Source of the DNA: Pelobates cultripes
Taxonomy: Eukaryota > Chordata > Amphibia > Anura > Pelobatidae
NCBI GenBank assembly: GCA_933207985.1
Contig: OW240918.1
Coordinates: 22,496,007 to 22,560,006 of the forward strand
Length of the DNA: 64,000 bases
Reading direction: 5' to 3'
Part shown: positions 23,117 through 37,095 of the stretch, piece by piece
Layout of the letters: each line of letters opens with the position of its first letter
How positions within the stretch are numbered: the stretch's first letter is position 1
Notes under the pieces: generated by a model
The model's input: the letters and a program-made list of their open reading frames with translations, nothing else
Databases searched by the model: none
What the model was told of the DNA's origin: nothing
Made by a program: the position numbers and the translations under genes

Positions 23117-24346
23117 AGCGACATTGTATCATGTTGTATTAAATTCATCAAAGTTCTGATCTGTAAAGCGGTGTAAAATTCTAAAAGTGGGAGTATCACC
23201 ATGGAAACCAGTGGTGTCCCCATGGAACATTCTATTGGTGATTGTCCCACTTGTATAAACTTGTGCCATGTTTCTGATCAAGAAATTTATAGAAATCTCG
23301 CCATTGTATCTGACACAGGCGGGAGCTGGAGTCCGTGATAATGTCATATCCTTCCTGTTTTCAGACACACCAACACAATTACAACTAATGTTCATTCTCA
23401 TAGGTTATGGTGCAAGAATGTCCCGTGTCGCTGTCATTTTGCAAATATTGCTGCAGCTATAAGGCCGCCCCCTTTCTGAGAGATGTCACAAGAGGAAGTT
23501 AACACTATTACCTGCCCATCCAAATATTTGTACAACATTATTTCGCTTTGAAAAAAATCTGATTCATGGCTGTGTGTATGCAAGGATGCATCTTATAGAA
23601 GCACTAACAAAATCATAGCAATTAAAATGACAGGCCGTTAAAAAAACCCAAACAAATTATTAGTTATTTTTTATTTCATTAACAGATTGATTGATATTAA
23701 TATTTACAACATGGTGTGTTCCTCGTAAAACTTAGTTGGAAACATAGTTTAAATAAGTCATTATATGAACATGGCTTTTTATACATTGTATGAGTGTTTA
23801 ATGTCATTAAATGTTTTTACATTGTGCTACACTGGTTACAATAGTAATCATGATGTTATCAAAATCTGGTTACATTCTAACTTCATCTCCTATTCAATGA
23901 ACAGGACCTGTTTGAAGAATGGGAAATTGGTTATGGGTGGCCAATCTTAGTTCCTGATTTATGGGTGATACTTCCTTAATAGCTTAGCATTTTTAAAAGG
24001 CATTTCAAAGGTCAGTTGCTTTGTTCATTTCCTGACTTTGCAAATGCCAACTTTGACTTGTGGAGGAAAAAGACTTTATAGTAATAATTTGTGGAACAAA
24101 CACATAGCTTCGAGGCTTACTCTTAGCTGATGACTTAAGGATTCAGTGCATACACTTAAGGCATGGTAGGCTTGATATATTTCCTCCAAGCTGTCCTGCA
24201 ATAAAATTGTAAATCACTCCCAGGATTTACAACGTATGCTACAGAAATTAACTAATGAAATCATTAAATGTTGTAATAGAGCCATTCTAACCTAATGAAC
24301 ACACCATGTAGTTTCATCACCAATTTCTAAATGCATAGTAAAATAA

Positions 24347-24715
24347 TGCATCATATCTTCCAAGTGTCCCTATTTAGGAGAGACAGTCCTTATTTCGGGT
24401 CCAAATCCATCAGTCCTTATTTTCTGTCCTAATGTCCCTCTTTTCTAAAAGCTGCTATTGTTGGTGTGTCTGAACGTATAACAGAGCTCTCCAGTAACAA
24501 TACTCACAGTACTGTGTATTTAAACTACAATAAATGTCTTTTGAAATCAGTCTCTGTAAATAAGATACCTCGTTCTAAATTATACTTTAGTTGCATAAAT
24601 TGCTATTGATAATTCATCTAAAATTTATCAGAACAGCCCCGCCCATAGTCACACCTCTAAAATGAAAGTGCCCCTCTTTGTTCATTTGAAATGTTGGGAG
24701 GTGCATTAATGATGT
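24347..24715. repeat. Interspersed CATACCTCCCAA-family repeat (copy 1)
   Basis: CCAAGTGTCCCTATTTAGGA, TATAACAGAGCTC, TTTAAACTACAATAAATG, CAGAACAGCCCCGCCC and GAAATGTTGGGAGGTGC occur in the same order as at 56513-56810 and 60458-61015. It is a non-coding, probably DNA-transposon-derived family with ends that are roughly inverted. Confidence 0.7.
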
Positions 24716-25164
24716 ATTAATAATGAATAACAAAGTATTCACCTCTTAATGTCTTAAATCTAGAACAAATTAGACTTGGGCGTTTGTTTTCAGATGAAGA
24801 CATTGTCGTCCGAATTTCAGCAATTTGTCCATTTGTCTAAGAGACGAATGAACAAATACTAATTCCAACGAATGAAGCGAAGAACGAATTGTTTGTTGGA
24901 CAACATTTTGTCCATGCAATTTGTTCTTCGTTTGTTTTATATTACAAGGAGGGAACTACCTGCTTGTGTGTCTCTGTAATATTTAAAAGTAGAATCAGCA
25001 AAGAGCTGTGCACTAAGTGTTTTTTTACTTGGTATTAGTGATTGTCCAAAAAAGAACAAAATTATGAAAAGGAAAAGCTTTTTGTAATTTTGGTCTTTCA
25101 TCTTCTTAGTATATAGGTCCCTAATCCTTTTGGGATTGCCATAAGGATACCAAAAAAGAGCTAT

Positions 25165-25264
25165 NNNNNNNNNNNNNNNNNNNNNNNNNNNNNNNNNNNN
25201 NNNNNNNNNNNNNNNNNNNNNNNNNNNNNNNNNNNNNNNNNNNNNNNNNNNNNNNNNNNNNNNN
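25165..25264. other. Assembly gap, 100 N
   Basis: Exactly 100 unknown bases between the end of copy 1 (GAGCTAT) and the start of copy 2 (CTCCTATCAC). The flanks are not neighbours in the other copy, so this join is doubtful. Confidence 0.95.
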
Positions 25265-25487
25265 CTCCTATCACTCCGGCCGGCTGGCCGGCCACCGCGG
25301 ACCGGAGTGCAGCTCGGCCACACTACAGGGGAGGGGAGGGGAGAAGCTGCAGCCGCCTGAGGCTCTTAACAGAGCGCTTAGGCGGCTGCAGTATTTAAAG
25401 GGCCGGCCCGCCGCGGCCGGCCTTACAGGAATTTAGGGCGGCCTGGGGAGCAATTGCCTCCCTGCCCCCCGGCCCAGCCCGCCCCTG
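25265..25487. mobile_element. Right part of the hAT-type element (copy 2)
   Basis: Identical to 8233-8455, ending GCCCCTG before CTATAGCA at 25488-25495. The left part is missing because the contig starts here. Confidence 0.85.
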
Positions 25488-25495
25488 CTATAGCA

Positions 25496-26022
25496 TCAGG
25501 AACACAAACATGTATTCCTGACTCTATAGTGTTAAAAACACCATCTAGTCCCCCTGTCCCCTCTGCCCTCCTAAATATAGTAAAATCTTACCTTTATTCC
25601 AGTTTATTGCTGCTGGCTCTGCCTCTGAACTGCCTCCTTGCCTTACATCATCAGAAGTGGTCTCAGCCAAACGCAAGCCTTTCCCATAGGAGCCAGCACA
25701 AGCCAAACACAGCCCTAGCCAATCCGCATCTCCTCATAGAGATGCATTAAATTAGTGCATATCTATGAGGAAAGTTCAGTGTCTCCATGCAGAGGGCGGA
25801 GACACTGAGTGTCAGTGCTGCATGTTGTGCAGCATTGCCTCAGGAAGCGCCTCTAATAGTCAGCTGAGAAGGGCCCACTGGAGGTGTCCCTAGGCTGTAA
25901 TGTAAACACTGCATTGTCTCTGAAAAAACTGTTTACTGCAAAAAGCCTGAAGGTAATGATTCTACTCACCAGAACACATACAATAATCTGTAGTTGTTCT
26001 GGTGACTATAATGTCCCTTTAA
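25496..26022. mobile_element. Right part of the TTAA-flanked element (copy 2)
   Basis: Equivalent of 8464-8990, ending TTAA at 26019-26022. Confidence 0.8.
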
Positions 26023-26968
26023 TCAGGGCAGTGTGAGTGTATGTGTTGTACATATGGCTGGGTGGCATTGTTCATGTACTGCACATTCGCACAATTAGCT
26101 ATTTCGTGTCCAGGAAGACTTGTTGGATCTGGCAGCCCTGCTGACCCAGTTATATTGCACTTGTATTGACATTATAGAAATAAATGATAGCAGGTGTTTG
26201 TTATTTCCCCACATTAATTGTCTTATACAATAACTGAGACATGCCTAAACTGTTCTAAGTGTCTGGTTATTGCACTTTAGAACACGCTGTTCTTTGTGTT
26301 GTATTATGTGTGAAATGTGTAATTTATACTCTTTGTTTAAAATTGGTTTCGAAGCATTCTGCATTTTGTTTCCTCTTTTGTCTCTGAGCAGCTGCCATAG
26401 AAAAATACATAAAAAAAATAGACTGTTCGATACAGACAATACCATATTAATATGTAAAAGGTCTATTAAAATCTGCCTACATTACCATTTTAGACACTCA
26501 CATTCCTCATTACGCATACATTATGCGCACTCACATCTGTGTTGATGAAGGCCGTGACTGACTACAATATAAATCGCCTTATTTTAACTACGTGGCGGGC
26601 TTCTGAATCCTGGTCTTCCCACTTACTCTACATTGTATGTTGTTTGCATTTTATATTGCAGATTATTGCAGATTATTTATGATGTATTTTATGGTTTGAG
26701 AAGTCTTCGAGGAATCTTCTTTTTATTTCTGCATATTATTGGGTAATTTATACCTTCACCACTGGTGTTGTTTTTACTGGGTTTCATGGATATTTTTTGG
26801 GGGCTTCTGAATCCTGCCACGGTTTTAGGAAAATTACCTGTTTTGTTGAAGACTTGCAAATCTGCCTTAGAATTAATTTGTTGTTCTAATCTGATTCGTA
26901 TGAGATGTGAAGCTATTTCTTTATTTATATTGAATGCACTAATCACACACATAGACACCGTAGGTTGA

Positions 26969-27474
26969 TACTCTCTCTGAATTCTCCTTGACCTCTTTGC
27001 TGTCTTTGATACTGCTGACCATTTTCTTTTTTCTTCAAACCCTTAGTAACACTCCACTTTCCTGGTTTACATCCTGTCTTTCTGAATTCTCATTTAGTGT
27101 CTCCTTCCCTAATGCCAATTCCTCCCCATTGCTCATCTCAACGTGTTTCCCCCGGGGCTCCATTGTTGGTCCGCTTCTATTTTGCATTTACACTACTTCT
27201 CTTGGTAACCTTTTGGATTTCATACCATCTAATGCTGATATGATGGTCAGATTTACCGTTCCTCCCCTGATCTCTTTCCTGAAATGTGATGCAAACTACA
27301 TCTAAAACTGAATTTTTCTAAAATGGACTCCTTATCTCCCCCCCTCAAATAACCTTCCTCCATCGATCTCCCCCTCATGTTCACTATTTTGGAGTTACCT
27401 TTTACTCAGATCTTAACTTTTCTCATCACATCCAGTCTGTCTCCAAATTCTGTAAGTTCCATATTGTTGATTAG
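26969..27474 (+). pseudogene. Degenerate L2-clade reverse transcriptase fragment (copy 2)
   Basis: Near-identical to the fragment at 9975-10480, with the same lost catalytic motif and the same frame breaks. It is the allelic or duplicated copy, not an independent insertion. Confidence 0.8.
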
Positions 27475-30319
27475 TTTAACATTGGGGGTTCGGGACCTGC
27501 CACCTGATGTTTATAAGATTTCTATAATTCCTTTCCAGCCATCATGAGACTTTTTGTCCACCAGCACCTGACAGTAACTTGGGGGGCCTGAAATCTAATA
27601 GTTGGATGTCTCAAGATTGGAGTCCCACCTTATCTTCAACGCTATATACACACTACATGACTAAGTTTAAACAAAGTGCACTATAGTCGATCATTGATGA
27701 CTGACCATTAGGAATCCTTGACTCACAAAACCAAATTGTGCCTCTAGGCAAAACACTCGATTTGACATGCGGAAGAATTAAACTGCAAGTACAGACGAGG
27801 CTAAAATAAACATACATTTAAACTGACTTTTGATTCTGGTAATGTTACAACTGTATTCAATATCTAGGCAATTTGAATTAATCTAACCAGACAAATCATA
27901 TTTCATCATGTGCAGGACAATTTATTTTACTGTGCTTGCGATAATTTTATTTCAATAGTTCTTGACAACCTCTATAGCTACTTACAATTTTTTTCTTTGT
28001 GACGTCCTAATTGCACTGTTAACACTGGAATTGCTAGAATTTATTGGCCTCTTGAGGAATTTTAAGAGTTCTATAATCAATAATTCTAAAAGTGCGGAAA
28101 CGGGCAAACAGAAGTAAAGGGCTCTTAAGTAGATTATACACGGGTGGGATTTTTCTGTAAAGTTGTATACTGAACAATTACATCTAGTGTTTAGTGACAG
28201 TTTTAAAAATTCCAGCTTAGATCACTTTACATTCTAGTATTCTATGTTTGTTCAATCTTCTGGACCTGTTTGCTTTGCTTAGCATTCTCGATGCCTTAAC
28301 AAACTATAAAGAACAAGAGCGTATTGAGGTGAAGGGAAGTCATAGCAAATTGACATTGGAAAACAGTACAATGGCATTCATGGAGTTATTGAATAGATGC
28401 TCTCATAGTTATTAACAGTACATTTTGCAACATTGTATATTGCAAACGTGTATGGTCAAGTGTATGGTCAAGAGCCAGGACCTGACAGGCTAGACATTTC
28501 TATGTACGACTGTGCTGACTGTACATGTAGGGAACAGTTGGAAGGTAACCTTGCTACCTAATATTTGGAATAACCAGTTGATATGTTTTTGTGGGCCAGT
28601 TAGCCATATATATATTTGGTGAACTTAATACAAGTATATTAGCATTGAATGGACATTGACAAGTTTTACAGCTGATTGCGCATTTACAGCAGATGTTTCC
28701 CGTGATTCAGATCAAGAGCACACTCTGGCATCAAATTAGGATGGAACCACAGAAATAAGGGTCCTTTGGGGTTAGGGCTTACTGTAACCTTTTTTATTAC
28801 CTTTTTTTATTGCACATTGTTTACATTGTAATCACGGTTCATCCTCCATAGGTTGACTGACTGGAACTGATATTCAGAATAAGGACTCAGTGCCTGTACT
28901 TGCTGGTCCAATGTAATAAGGATAAGGGCCAAAAACAATTGTCCACTCCGTATGATCAGTGGTTATCTCACCAGGCTGAAAGTTCTTCCTATGCAGCAGT
29001 TAGGAGCTGGGAATTCCTTGCAGATGGTAATTTATTGTTTAAATATTGACTAGTTCCCAAGTTCTCCTTGAGGAGTGTTTTATTGATCGTTGGTAAGTTT
29101 GAATAAATAAATGCCTATCCCAATAAAGATTTATGGAAGGGAAACAGCCTGTCCACATGTGACACAGCAGTATATCACAGATGGTTTTGAGTATAACAGA
29201 ATAGCAGAACAAGTGTGGCAGTAAATTCAGTGATAAATCTGCACTCCATATACCATAAGTGCTGAAACTTTTTCTAGATGTTTTAATGAAAGAAGACCAT
29301 GGTTGAAGCCCCTCTGTGTTTATTTATTTTTATTTTTTTTGTCAAATCATTTTCAAGCAGTTATACAAAAATATAATGATTCCCCCGAAGAGATCCATTC
29401 CCTTTGCTGGAGACACTATATCCTTTTTACAACTTTGTATCAATCCACGACATGCAATAATAATCTGTTAAATCTGGAGTGCCTGAGGATTCAGCTATGT
29501 CAAATCTCCACTTTAAAGAGCCACTCCAAGCACCATAACAACTACAGTACAGTATGGGGGTTATAGTGCTAGTTGTGCCCTGGTGCACCCCACAATGTGT
29601 TTTAAACAATTTGACACATTACCTGTGATCCACCAGTTGCCAGTCCCGGCCTCAACACAGAGTATACCTTGTGGCCAAATAGCTGTTAAGCCTTATTAGT
29701 GACACGAACTTAATACTGGCATCAAGAGTCAGTTCACCAATGTGCTACTACTGAAAAAGGTATTGGTGGGTTGACCACTTCAAAAGAGCTGGATCCTCCT
29801 ATACAGCAGTGCTCAGCGTTTCACAGGTTTTCATGCAGCAACACACAATTTGCAAACAAATACAAATCACAGGAACTTAAAATGTGAGTATGTTTGTTAA
29901 ACTTTTTTTTAGAATATTTGTTGCATGCTCAATTAATGCAGTCGTTATATTATGCTTAAAAAGAAATGTCTTCAATCTGGAGTGTCCAGATTCAAATCTT
30001 GTTTCAATTAAAGCTGTATTAGCAATATACATATAGGAGATTAACAGGAACGAGTGGCATATTAATGTGCTTTTTGGGAAGGAAGGTTTATAGAATCTGA
30101 AATGAATTGTAGAAGAAACTGTGTCAGCTACAAATAAGGAAATTAACATTACACGTTACTGCCAATCATGCTCTTACTGTAAAGCAGAGCAACGATTTGT
30201 GTGACCGTCTTCTGCCTTTGCTGTTAGCTAATGGAAAATATGTTAAAACTTAACAGCACAGAAATAACTCATAATCCGAACATACCTTTTAATTTATTTT
30301 GCATTATTCTTTCTTATTC

Positions 30320-30722
30320 ATTTAAATTCTTTATTTAGTACTGCACAGGCAATATATTTTCACATACAATGCACATTTTCATGTCAGCAAGTTTTTAAGA
30401 ACAGAATAAAAGGCCAGTAGCCCAAATAAAATGAACAGAAATCACATGACCAGAAAATGTAGTCTAACTATATAATACTACAACAGTAGTGTGCCATAGT
30501 ACTACTAAGTTTCGCCATCCCCATTCACGGGCAAAGCTGCCCTGGTTCAGAACACACTGCCCCAGGAACCCGGAAGGTAAAAAAAAAAAAATTAGAGCCC
30601 AAAAGTAGTGAGACTGTAGAATAAGAAGAAAGAAATACATAAGAAGTCAAAAAAAAGGATAAGTGAAAGTACAAACAAGAGAAAGGGAGAGCAAAGGAAA
30701 GATGGGCCCCCATTGTGGACAC
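30320..30722 (-). mobile_element. Retrocopied RNA 3' end (copy 2)
   Basis: Equivalent of 13327-13729, with the same 14-bp direct repeats at 30306-30319 and 30723-30736. Confidence 0.65.
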
Positions 30723-31155
30723 ATTCTTTCTTATTCGTTAACTAAGTTTTATTGCTCCATGATTATTGCATCTCTTTTGGCCTCTCACCATCTAGATATT
30801 TTGAAACCTTTATAATATATATAATAATATATACATTTCTCCTCCAGTACCATGCATCAAACAAAGAGAAAGGCGCGATCTAGCCCAAATGTCATTGGTT
30901 GCTGCAGTAGCTAATTAATTATCTGGAGAGGAATGACTTGTAAACATATGTAAATAGGGTCAAGAAGCAGACTGGTTCAATTTGTTTTAAGACGTACCGA
31001 ATTTCCCAGAAAGTTAAATAGTAACTCTACGCACAATATAGAGAAACGCATGTCAAAAAAGTTATAAATTGATTTGCATGTCAATGAGTGAAATTAGTAT
31101 TTGACCCCTTGGACTTAGTACTTGGTGGTAAAACCCTTGTTGGCAATCATAGAGG

Positions 31156-32125
31156 TCAGACATTTCTTGTAGTTGGCCACCAGGTTTTCACACATCTCAG
31201 GAGTGATTTTGACCCACTCCCCTTTGCAGATCCTCTCCAAGTCATTAAGGTTTCGAGGCTGACGTTTGGCAGCTCCCTCCACAGATTTTCTATAAGATTA
31301 AGGTCTGGAGAGTGGCTAGCCCACTCCAGGACCTTAATGTGCTTCTTCTTGAGCCACTTCTTTGTTGCCTTGGCTGTGCATTTTGGGTCATTGTCATGCT
31401 GGAATACCCATCCACGACCCATTTTCAATGCCCTGGCTAAGGGAAGGAGGTTCTCACCCAAGATTTGACGATACATGGCCCCATCCATTGCTCCTTTGAT
31501 GCGGTGCAGCTGTCCTGTCCCCTTAGCAGAAAAACACTCCCAAAGCATAATGTTTCCACCTCCATGTTTGACGGTGGGGATGGTGTTCTTGGGGTCATAG
31601 CCAGCATTCCTCCTCCTCCAAACACGGTGAGTTGATGCCAAAGAGCTTGATTTTGGTCTCAAATGCCCACAGCACTTTCACTCAGTTCTCCTCTGAATCA
31701 TTCAGATGTTCATTGGCAAACTTCAGATGGGCCTGTACATGTGCTCTCTTGAGCAAGTCCTTTACGGCGTAGTGTGTTACCAATTGTTTTCTTGGTGACT
31801 ATGGTCCCAGCTGCCTTGAGATCATGAACAAGATCCTCCTGTGTAGTTCTGGGTTGATTCCTCACCGTTCTCATGATCACTGAAACTCGGCGAGGTGAGA
31901 TCTTGCATGGAGCACCGAGGGAGCCTGACAGTTATTTTGTGTTTCTTCTATTTGCGAATAATCGCATCAACTGTTGTCACCTTCTCACTAAGCTGCTTGG
32001 CGATGGTCTTGTAGCCCATTCCAGCCTTGTATAGGTCTACAATCTTGTCACTGACATCCTTGGACAGCTCTTTGGTCTTGGAGAGTTTGGAATCTGATTG
32101 ATTGATCTGTGGATGGGTGTCTTTT
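31156..32125 (-). pseudogene. Tc1-type transposase, multiply broken (copy 2)
   Basis: The catalytic part at 31156-31662 is intact as a frame and differs from copy 1 by single substitutions such as LWGCF to LWECF. The middle piece is further damaged by the 29-base deletion. No start codon is present. Confidence 0.85.
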
Positions 32126-32146
32126 ATACAGGTAACTAGTGATGTC

Positions 32147-32293
32147 GCGAACCGTTCGCGAACTTGCCGCGAACGGTTCGCCGCGGTTCGCCGCGAACCG
32201 TTCGCGGCAAACTCCGGTCAGCTGACACATCCCTGCCAATCTCCGGCAGACCCTCCCTTCCAGACCCTCCCACCTCCTGGACAGCATCCATGT
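32147..32293. repeat. Hairpin-bearing insert in the Tc1 leader (copy 2)
   Basis: Same insert. Here the perfect arms are 17 bp (32164-32180 and 32194-32210) around a longer loop that itself contains GCGGTTCGCCGCG. The difference from copy 1 is concentrated in the loop. Confidence 0.65.
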
Positions 32294-33633
32294 AGGGCAA
32301 ATATTTATTTCAGTCATTGACATGCAAATCAATTTATAACTTTATTGACATGTGTTTTTCTGGATTTTTTTTTTTTGTTATTCTGTCTCTTACTGTTAAA
32401 ATACACCTACCATTAAAATAATAGACTGATCATTTTTTTTGTCAGTGGACAAACATTCAAAATCAACAGGGGATCAAATACTTACCCACTCACTGTATAT
32501 CTTGCTGCCACATCTGATGCCAAAACATCCAATCTTAGATGCCAACGAACATGCTAAGTCACCATGTTAGCTAACTCAGCATTGCCGATGTTTGTGCAAT
32601 ACATTACCCATGTTGCTAAGGAGACAGTTGCGTGAAAGTTGGGTGGTATTCACTTGGAAATGAATATGTTGAAATTTGATTTTCCATGCTTGGTTGAAGT
32701 TCCTTTGCTTCTATTTGTTTCTTGTTTCACTGCCTGTTCACCGACCCTCCCTGGAGTAAAATCCTATGTAAACAAACGATCTCTGAACAGACCATTCTTC
32801 GATGATGCATCACTATTGTGAAACTCTACAGTAATTGACACTTTACGTGACCTTTGAAGTAAATGGTCCACTGCAGTGAAATGTATTGGTGACTGTTCTG
32901 TGTTCCCCTGACTGCCTGTACATGTTTCTCTGTATGTTTTCTCTCTTGGGTCGTTAGGTGGGTGGGACCCTCCACTTCTCACAAACATGATGGTAAATTG
33001 CAGGATGTGATTGTTCGCATGTAAACAACATCAGACAGCATGACGTCTTTTTCCTATAAAATGGTTACATGAAAGAGCCTCATTAACCTCATATGTTCCT
33101 TCCCAGGTGTCCATGCTACTTGTTAGTCAGCAAATGCCTAATTAGCTGCTGGCTTGCTTTTGCCTCTTAGGATTTCCACATCACCAGTTTCATTCAAGAC
33201 AGTTGTACAAAGATGCAATCCATGCTTCATGGTAAAATGTAGACTGTAGTGATCATCACACGTTTCATCTAATGCAGTCCCAAAGTATGTATTATTAATT
33301 ATTTTTTTCCAAATTAAGCCAGTAATATGGAATAAGTTTGAACAACAAACCAGTGGTCACTAATGCCTACAAACCATGGGAGTTTGTGCATCTCCAACCG
33401 CTCTAGATATTCTCCCTTATCTCCTCCACGGTACAGTAGTTGGGATGGCGTAGTTTGAGCCCTGAGTTTTTTGTTTTTTTTCTCCTGGTGGGGGTGAATT
33501 AAAATGCCTGGAAAAGAGCATGATACAAATTAGATGCCAAAACCCATAAACATCTGGGGTAAAACTAGGAATGACTTGCAATATGCAATAAAACTAAGAA
33601 TGTCCCAAGTTCATGTTCAGTATAATACAAACT

Positions 33634-34712
33634 TTAAAGGCACACTATAGGCACCCAGACTGCTTTATCTTATTGTGGTGGCGGGGGTGCACTGTCCCTG
33701 TGCCTTTAGCCCTGTAGCAGCAAACATTGCAGTTACAGAGAAACTACAATGTTTATATTGCAAGGTTAAAGGACCACTATAGTGCCAGAAAAACATACTT
33801 GTTTTCCTGGCACTATAGTGCCCTGAGGGTGCCCTCACCCTCAGGGTCCCCCTCCCGCCGGGCTCTGGAGAGAGAAAGGGGTTAAAATCTTACCTTTCTC
33901 CAGCGCTGAGCGGGGAGCTTTCCTCCTCCTCTCCTCCTTCCTAGCGACGTCATCGGCTGAATGCGCATGTGCGGCAGGAGCCACGCGCATTCAGCCAGTT
34001 CATAGGAAAGCATTTACAATGCTTTCCTATAGACACTGGCATCTTCTCACTGTGATATACACAGTGAGAAGCACGCAAGCACCTCTAGCAGCTGTCAATG
34101 AAACAGCCACTAGATGCTCTAGAGGCTGGATTAACCCTCAGTGTAAACATAGCAGTTTCTCTGAAACTGCTATGTTTATAAAAAAAAAATGGTTAATCCT
34201 AGCTGGACCAGGCACCCAGACCACTTCATTAAGCTGAAGTGGTCTGGGTGCCTATAGTGGTCTTTTAAGACATAGAAACATAGAATGTGACGGCAGATAA
34301 GAACCATTCGGCCCATCTAGTCTGCCCAATTTTTTTAAATACTTTCAATACAGTTTTTAGTGGCTGTGTCCCAGACAGCCTGTAGAGGGGCTTCCTGGAC
34401 TTTCATGGAGTTTGACTTGGGGAAACGACGCTGGAAGTCCTATGGGGTTTTAGAAGCGTGAGGATGTCCAGTGTCGGTCCACTGTGTTAAATTCTGTGAA
34501 AGGCCAGGAAAGCATTCAGTTAATGCTTTCCTATGGGGATGGTCTAAGATCCCACCTTCGGCTGGTCCAATACAAAGCCAAAGTCTATCAGCAAAAAGTG
34601 GAAAAAGAGCTCTTTAACCCCTAACTTGCCACCAGGGGAGGGTGTGGGGCAGAGTGACCATTTAATGTTAAGATTACACCTTTGAATTCCTAACACTAAA
34701 GTTTTCCTTTAA
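33634..34712. mobile_element. Composite TTAA element without LTR insertion (copy 2)
   Basis: Starts TTAAAGGCACACTATAGGCA and ends CCTTTAA at 34712. It contains the multi-hairpin element 33766-34268 and the empty LTR target site ACGAC at 34425-34429. Confidence 0.55.
33766..34268. mobile_element. Multi-hairpin TTAA miniature element (copy 2)
   Basis: Same as 16792-17293, TTAA to TTAA, with a few substitutions. Confidence 0.85.
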
Positions 34713-36726
34713 TATCACTATGTACCAACATATAGTCAGAAAGGAATGCTGCGAGCGATGGACTTCAGAATAAGCATGAGTATGAAATCGTTCCTTTACC
34801 CTTTCGTTTTAGTTATTGTTTTTGGCATTGCCTGAAGAGTTGTTGTTTTTTCCCTTTCTGTCAGATTCAGTAATGCAAACAGAAGATATCTCTAATGCTA
34901 TCAATGTTTAATCACATTCTTCCTTCCCAGTTAAGGAGTGCAGGGCTACATAGCAGTGGAACACGTATGATAGTTTGGCATGTAACTTGTTTTCTTTTTA
35001 ATTTTTATTTGATTGACAGAGAGGCTAAAGACACCTAGCAATTCTTTTCATTTACTGACAGTAACGCTACACGAGTAAAAATAAAAAGAAACATATTGAG
35101 TCATGAAAGTCCAATGTGGGCAAATGTAATACAGAGACTGTAATGTTGCTCAGGGTAGCAAATGAATATGTGATGCTTTCGCCCACATTTTTATTCTATG
35201 TATTTTTAACTCTTAAATGCCACCTCTTTACATATTTCAATGTAAAGTTTTTTCAGGATTATTTGTATTATTTCTTACCAGTTATACAAAAGTATTGAAT
35301 ATATTGGGCTTTTGGATTAATAATATTTATATATACACAAAACAACACTTTTTTTTATTTCCAGAGCTGCAATTATTTAAAAACCTGAAATGAATATGCA
35401 AGTTGTCATGGCAACATGTACTGGAATCTATTGGAGCTATATAAATGGTGATAATAATAATAATAATTCTAATAGTAGTAGTAATAATAATACAAAGCGA
35501 CATTGTATCATGTTGTATTAGATTCATCAAAGTTCTGATCTGTAAAGCGGTGTAAAATTCTAAAAGTGGGAGTATCACCATGGAAACCACTGGTGTCCCC
35601 ATGGAACATTCTATTGGTGATTGTCCCACTTGTACAAACTTGTGCCATGTTTCTGATCAAGAAATTTTATAGAAATCTCGCCATTGTATCTGACACAGGC
35701 GGGAGCTGGAGTCCTTGATAATGTCATATCCTGCCTGTTTTCAGACACACCAACACAATTACAACTAATGTTCATTCTCATAGGTTATGGTGCAAGAATG
35801 TCCCGTGTCGCTGTCATTTTGCAAATATTGCTGCAGCTATAAGGCCGCCCCCTTTCTGAGAGATGTCACAAGAGGAAGTTAACACTATTACCTTCCCATC
35901 CAAATATTTGTACAACATTATTTCGCTTTGATAAAAATCTGATTCATGGCTGTGTGTATGCAAGGATGCATCTTATAGAAGCACTAACAAAATCATAGCA
36001 ATTAAAATGACAGGCCGTTAAAAAACCCCAAACAAATTATTAGTTATTTTTTATTTCTTCAACAGATTGATTGATATTAATATTTACAACATGGTGTGTT
36101 CCTCGTAAAACTTAGTTGGAAACATAGTTTAAATAAGTCATTATATGAACATGGCTTTTTATACATTGTATGAGTGTTTAATGTCATTAAATGTTTTTAC
36201 ATTGTGCTACACTGGTTACAATAGTAATCATGATGTTATCAAAATCTGGTTACATTCTAACTTCATCTCCTATTCAATGAACAGGACCTGTTTGAAGAAT
36301 GGGAAATTGGTTATGGGTGGCCAATCTTAGTTCCTGATTTATGGGTGATACTTCCTTAATAGCTTAGCATTTTTAAAAGGCATTTCAAAGGTCAGTTGCT
36401 TTGTTCATTTCCTGACTTTGCAAATGCCAACTTTGACTTGTGGAAGAAAAAGTCTTTATAGTAATAATTTGTGGAACAAACACATAGCTTCGAGGCTTAC
36501 TCTTAGCTGATGACTTAAGGATTCAGTGCATACACTTAAGGCATGGTAGGCTTGATATATTTCCTCCAAGCTGTCCTGCAATAAAATTGTAAATCACTCC
36601 CAGGATTTACAACGTATGCTACAGAAATTTACTAATTAAATCATTAAATGTTGTAATAGAGCCATTCTAACCTAATGAACACACCATGTAGTTTCATCAC
36701 CAATTTCTAAATGCATAGTAAAATAA

Positions 36727-37095
36727 TGCATCATATCTTCCAAGTGTCCCTATTTAGGAGAGACAGTCCTTATTTCGGGTCCAAATCCATCAGTCCTTAT
36801 TTTCTGTCCTAATGTCCCTCTTTTCTAAAAGCTGCTATTGTTGGTGTGTCTGAACGTATAACAGAGCTCTCCAGTAACAATACTCACAGTACTGTGTATT
36901 TAAACTACAATAAATGTCTTTTGAAATCAGTCTCTGTAAATAAGATACCTCGTTCTAAATTATACTTTAGTTGCATAAATTGCTATTGATAATTCATCTA
37001 AAATTTATCAGAACAGCCCCGCCCATAGTCACACCTCTAAAATGAAAGTGCCCCTCTTTGTTCATTTGAAATGTTGGGAGGTGCATTAATGATGT
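36727..37095. repeat. Interspersed CATACCTCCCAA-family repeat (copy 2)
   Basis: Equivalent of 24347-24715. Confidence 0.7.

Larger units (their letters stand above)
22335..25164. other. Non-coding sequence with an AAT tract and a CATACCTCCCAA-type repeat (copy 1)
   Basis: Mostly single-copy AT-rich DNA. GAGCTATATAAATGG followed by AAT/AAG repeats at 23059-23115 is an L2-type tail. 24347-24715 is an interspersed repeat. Near 24826-24930 there are imperfect inverted pairs around GAACGAATTG. No exon is seen. The second copy is 34713-37544. Confidence 0.5.
31040..32495 (-). mobile_element. Tc1/mariner transposon, left-truncated (copy 2)
   Basis: Equivalent of 14047-15520. It has an extra 29-base deletion in the transposase region near 31757 and about 10 extra bases in the leader hairpin near 32181. 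Confidence 0.88.
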
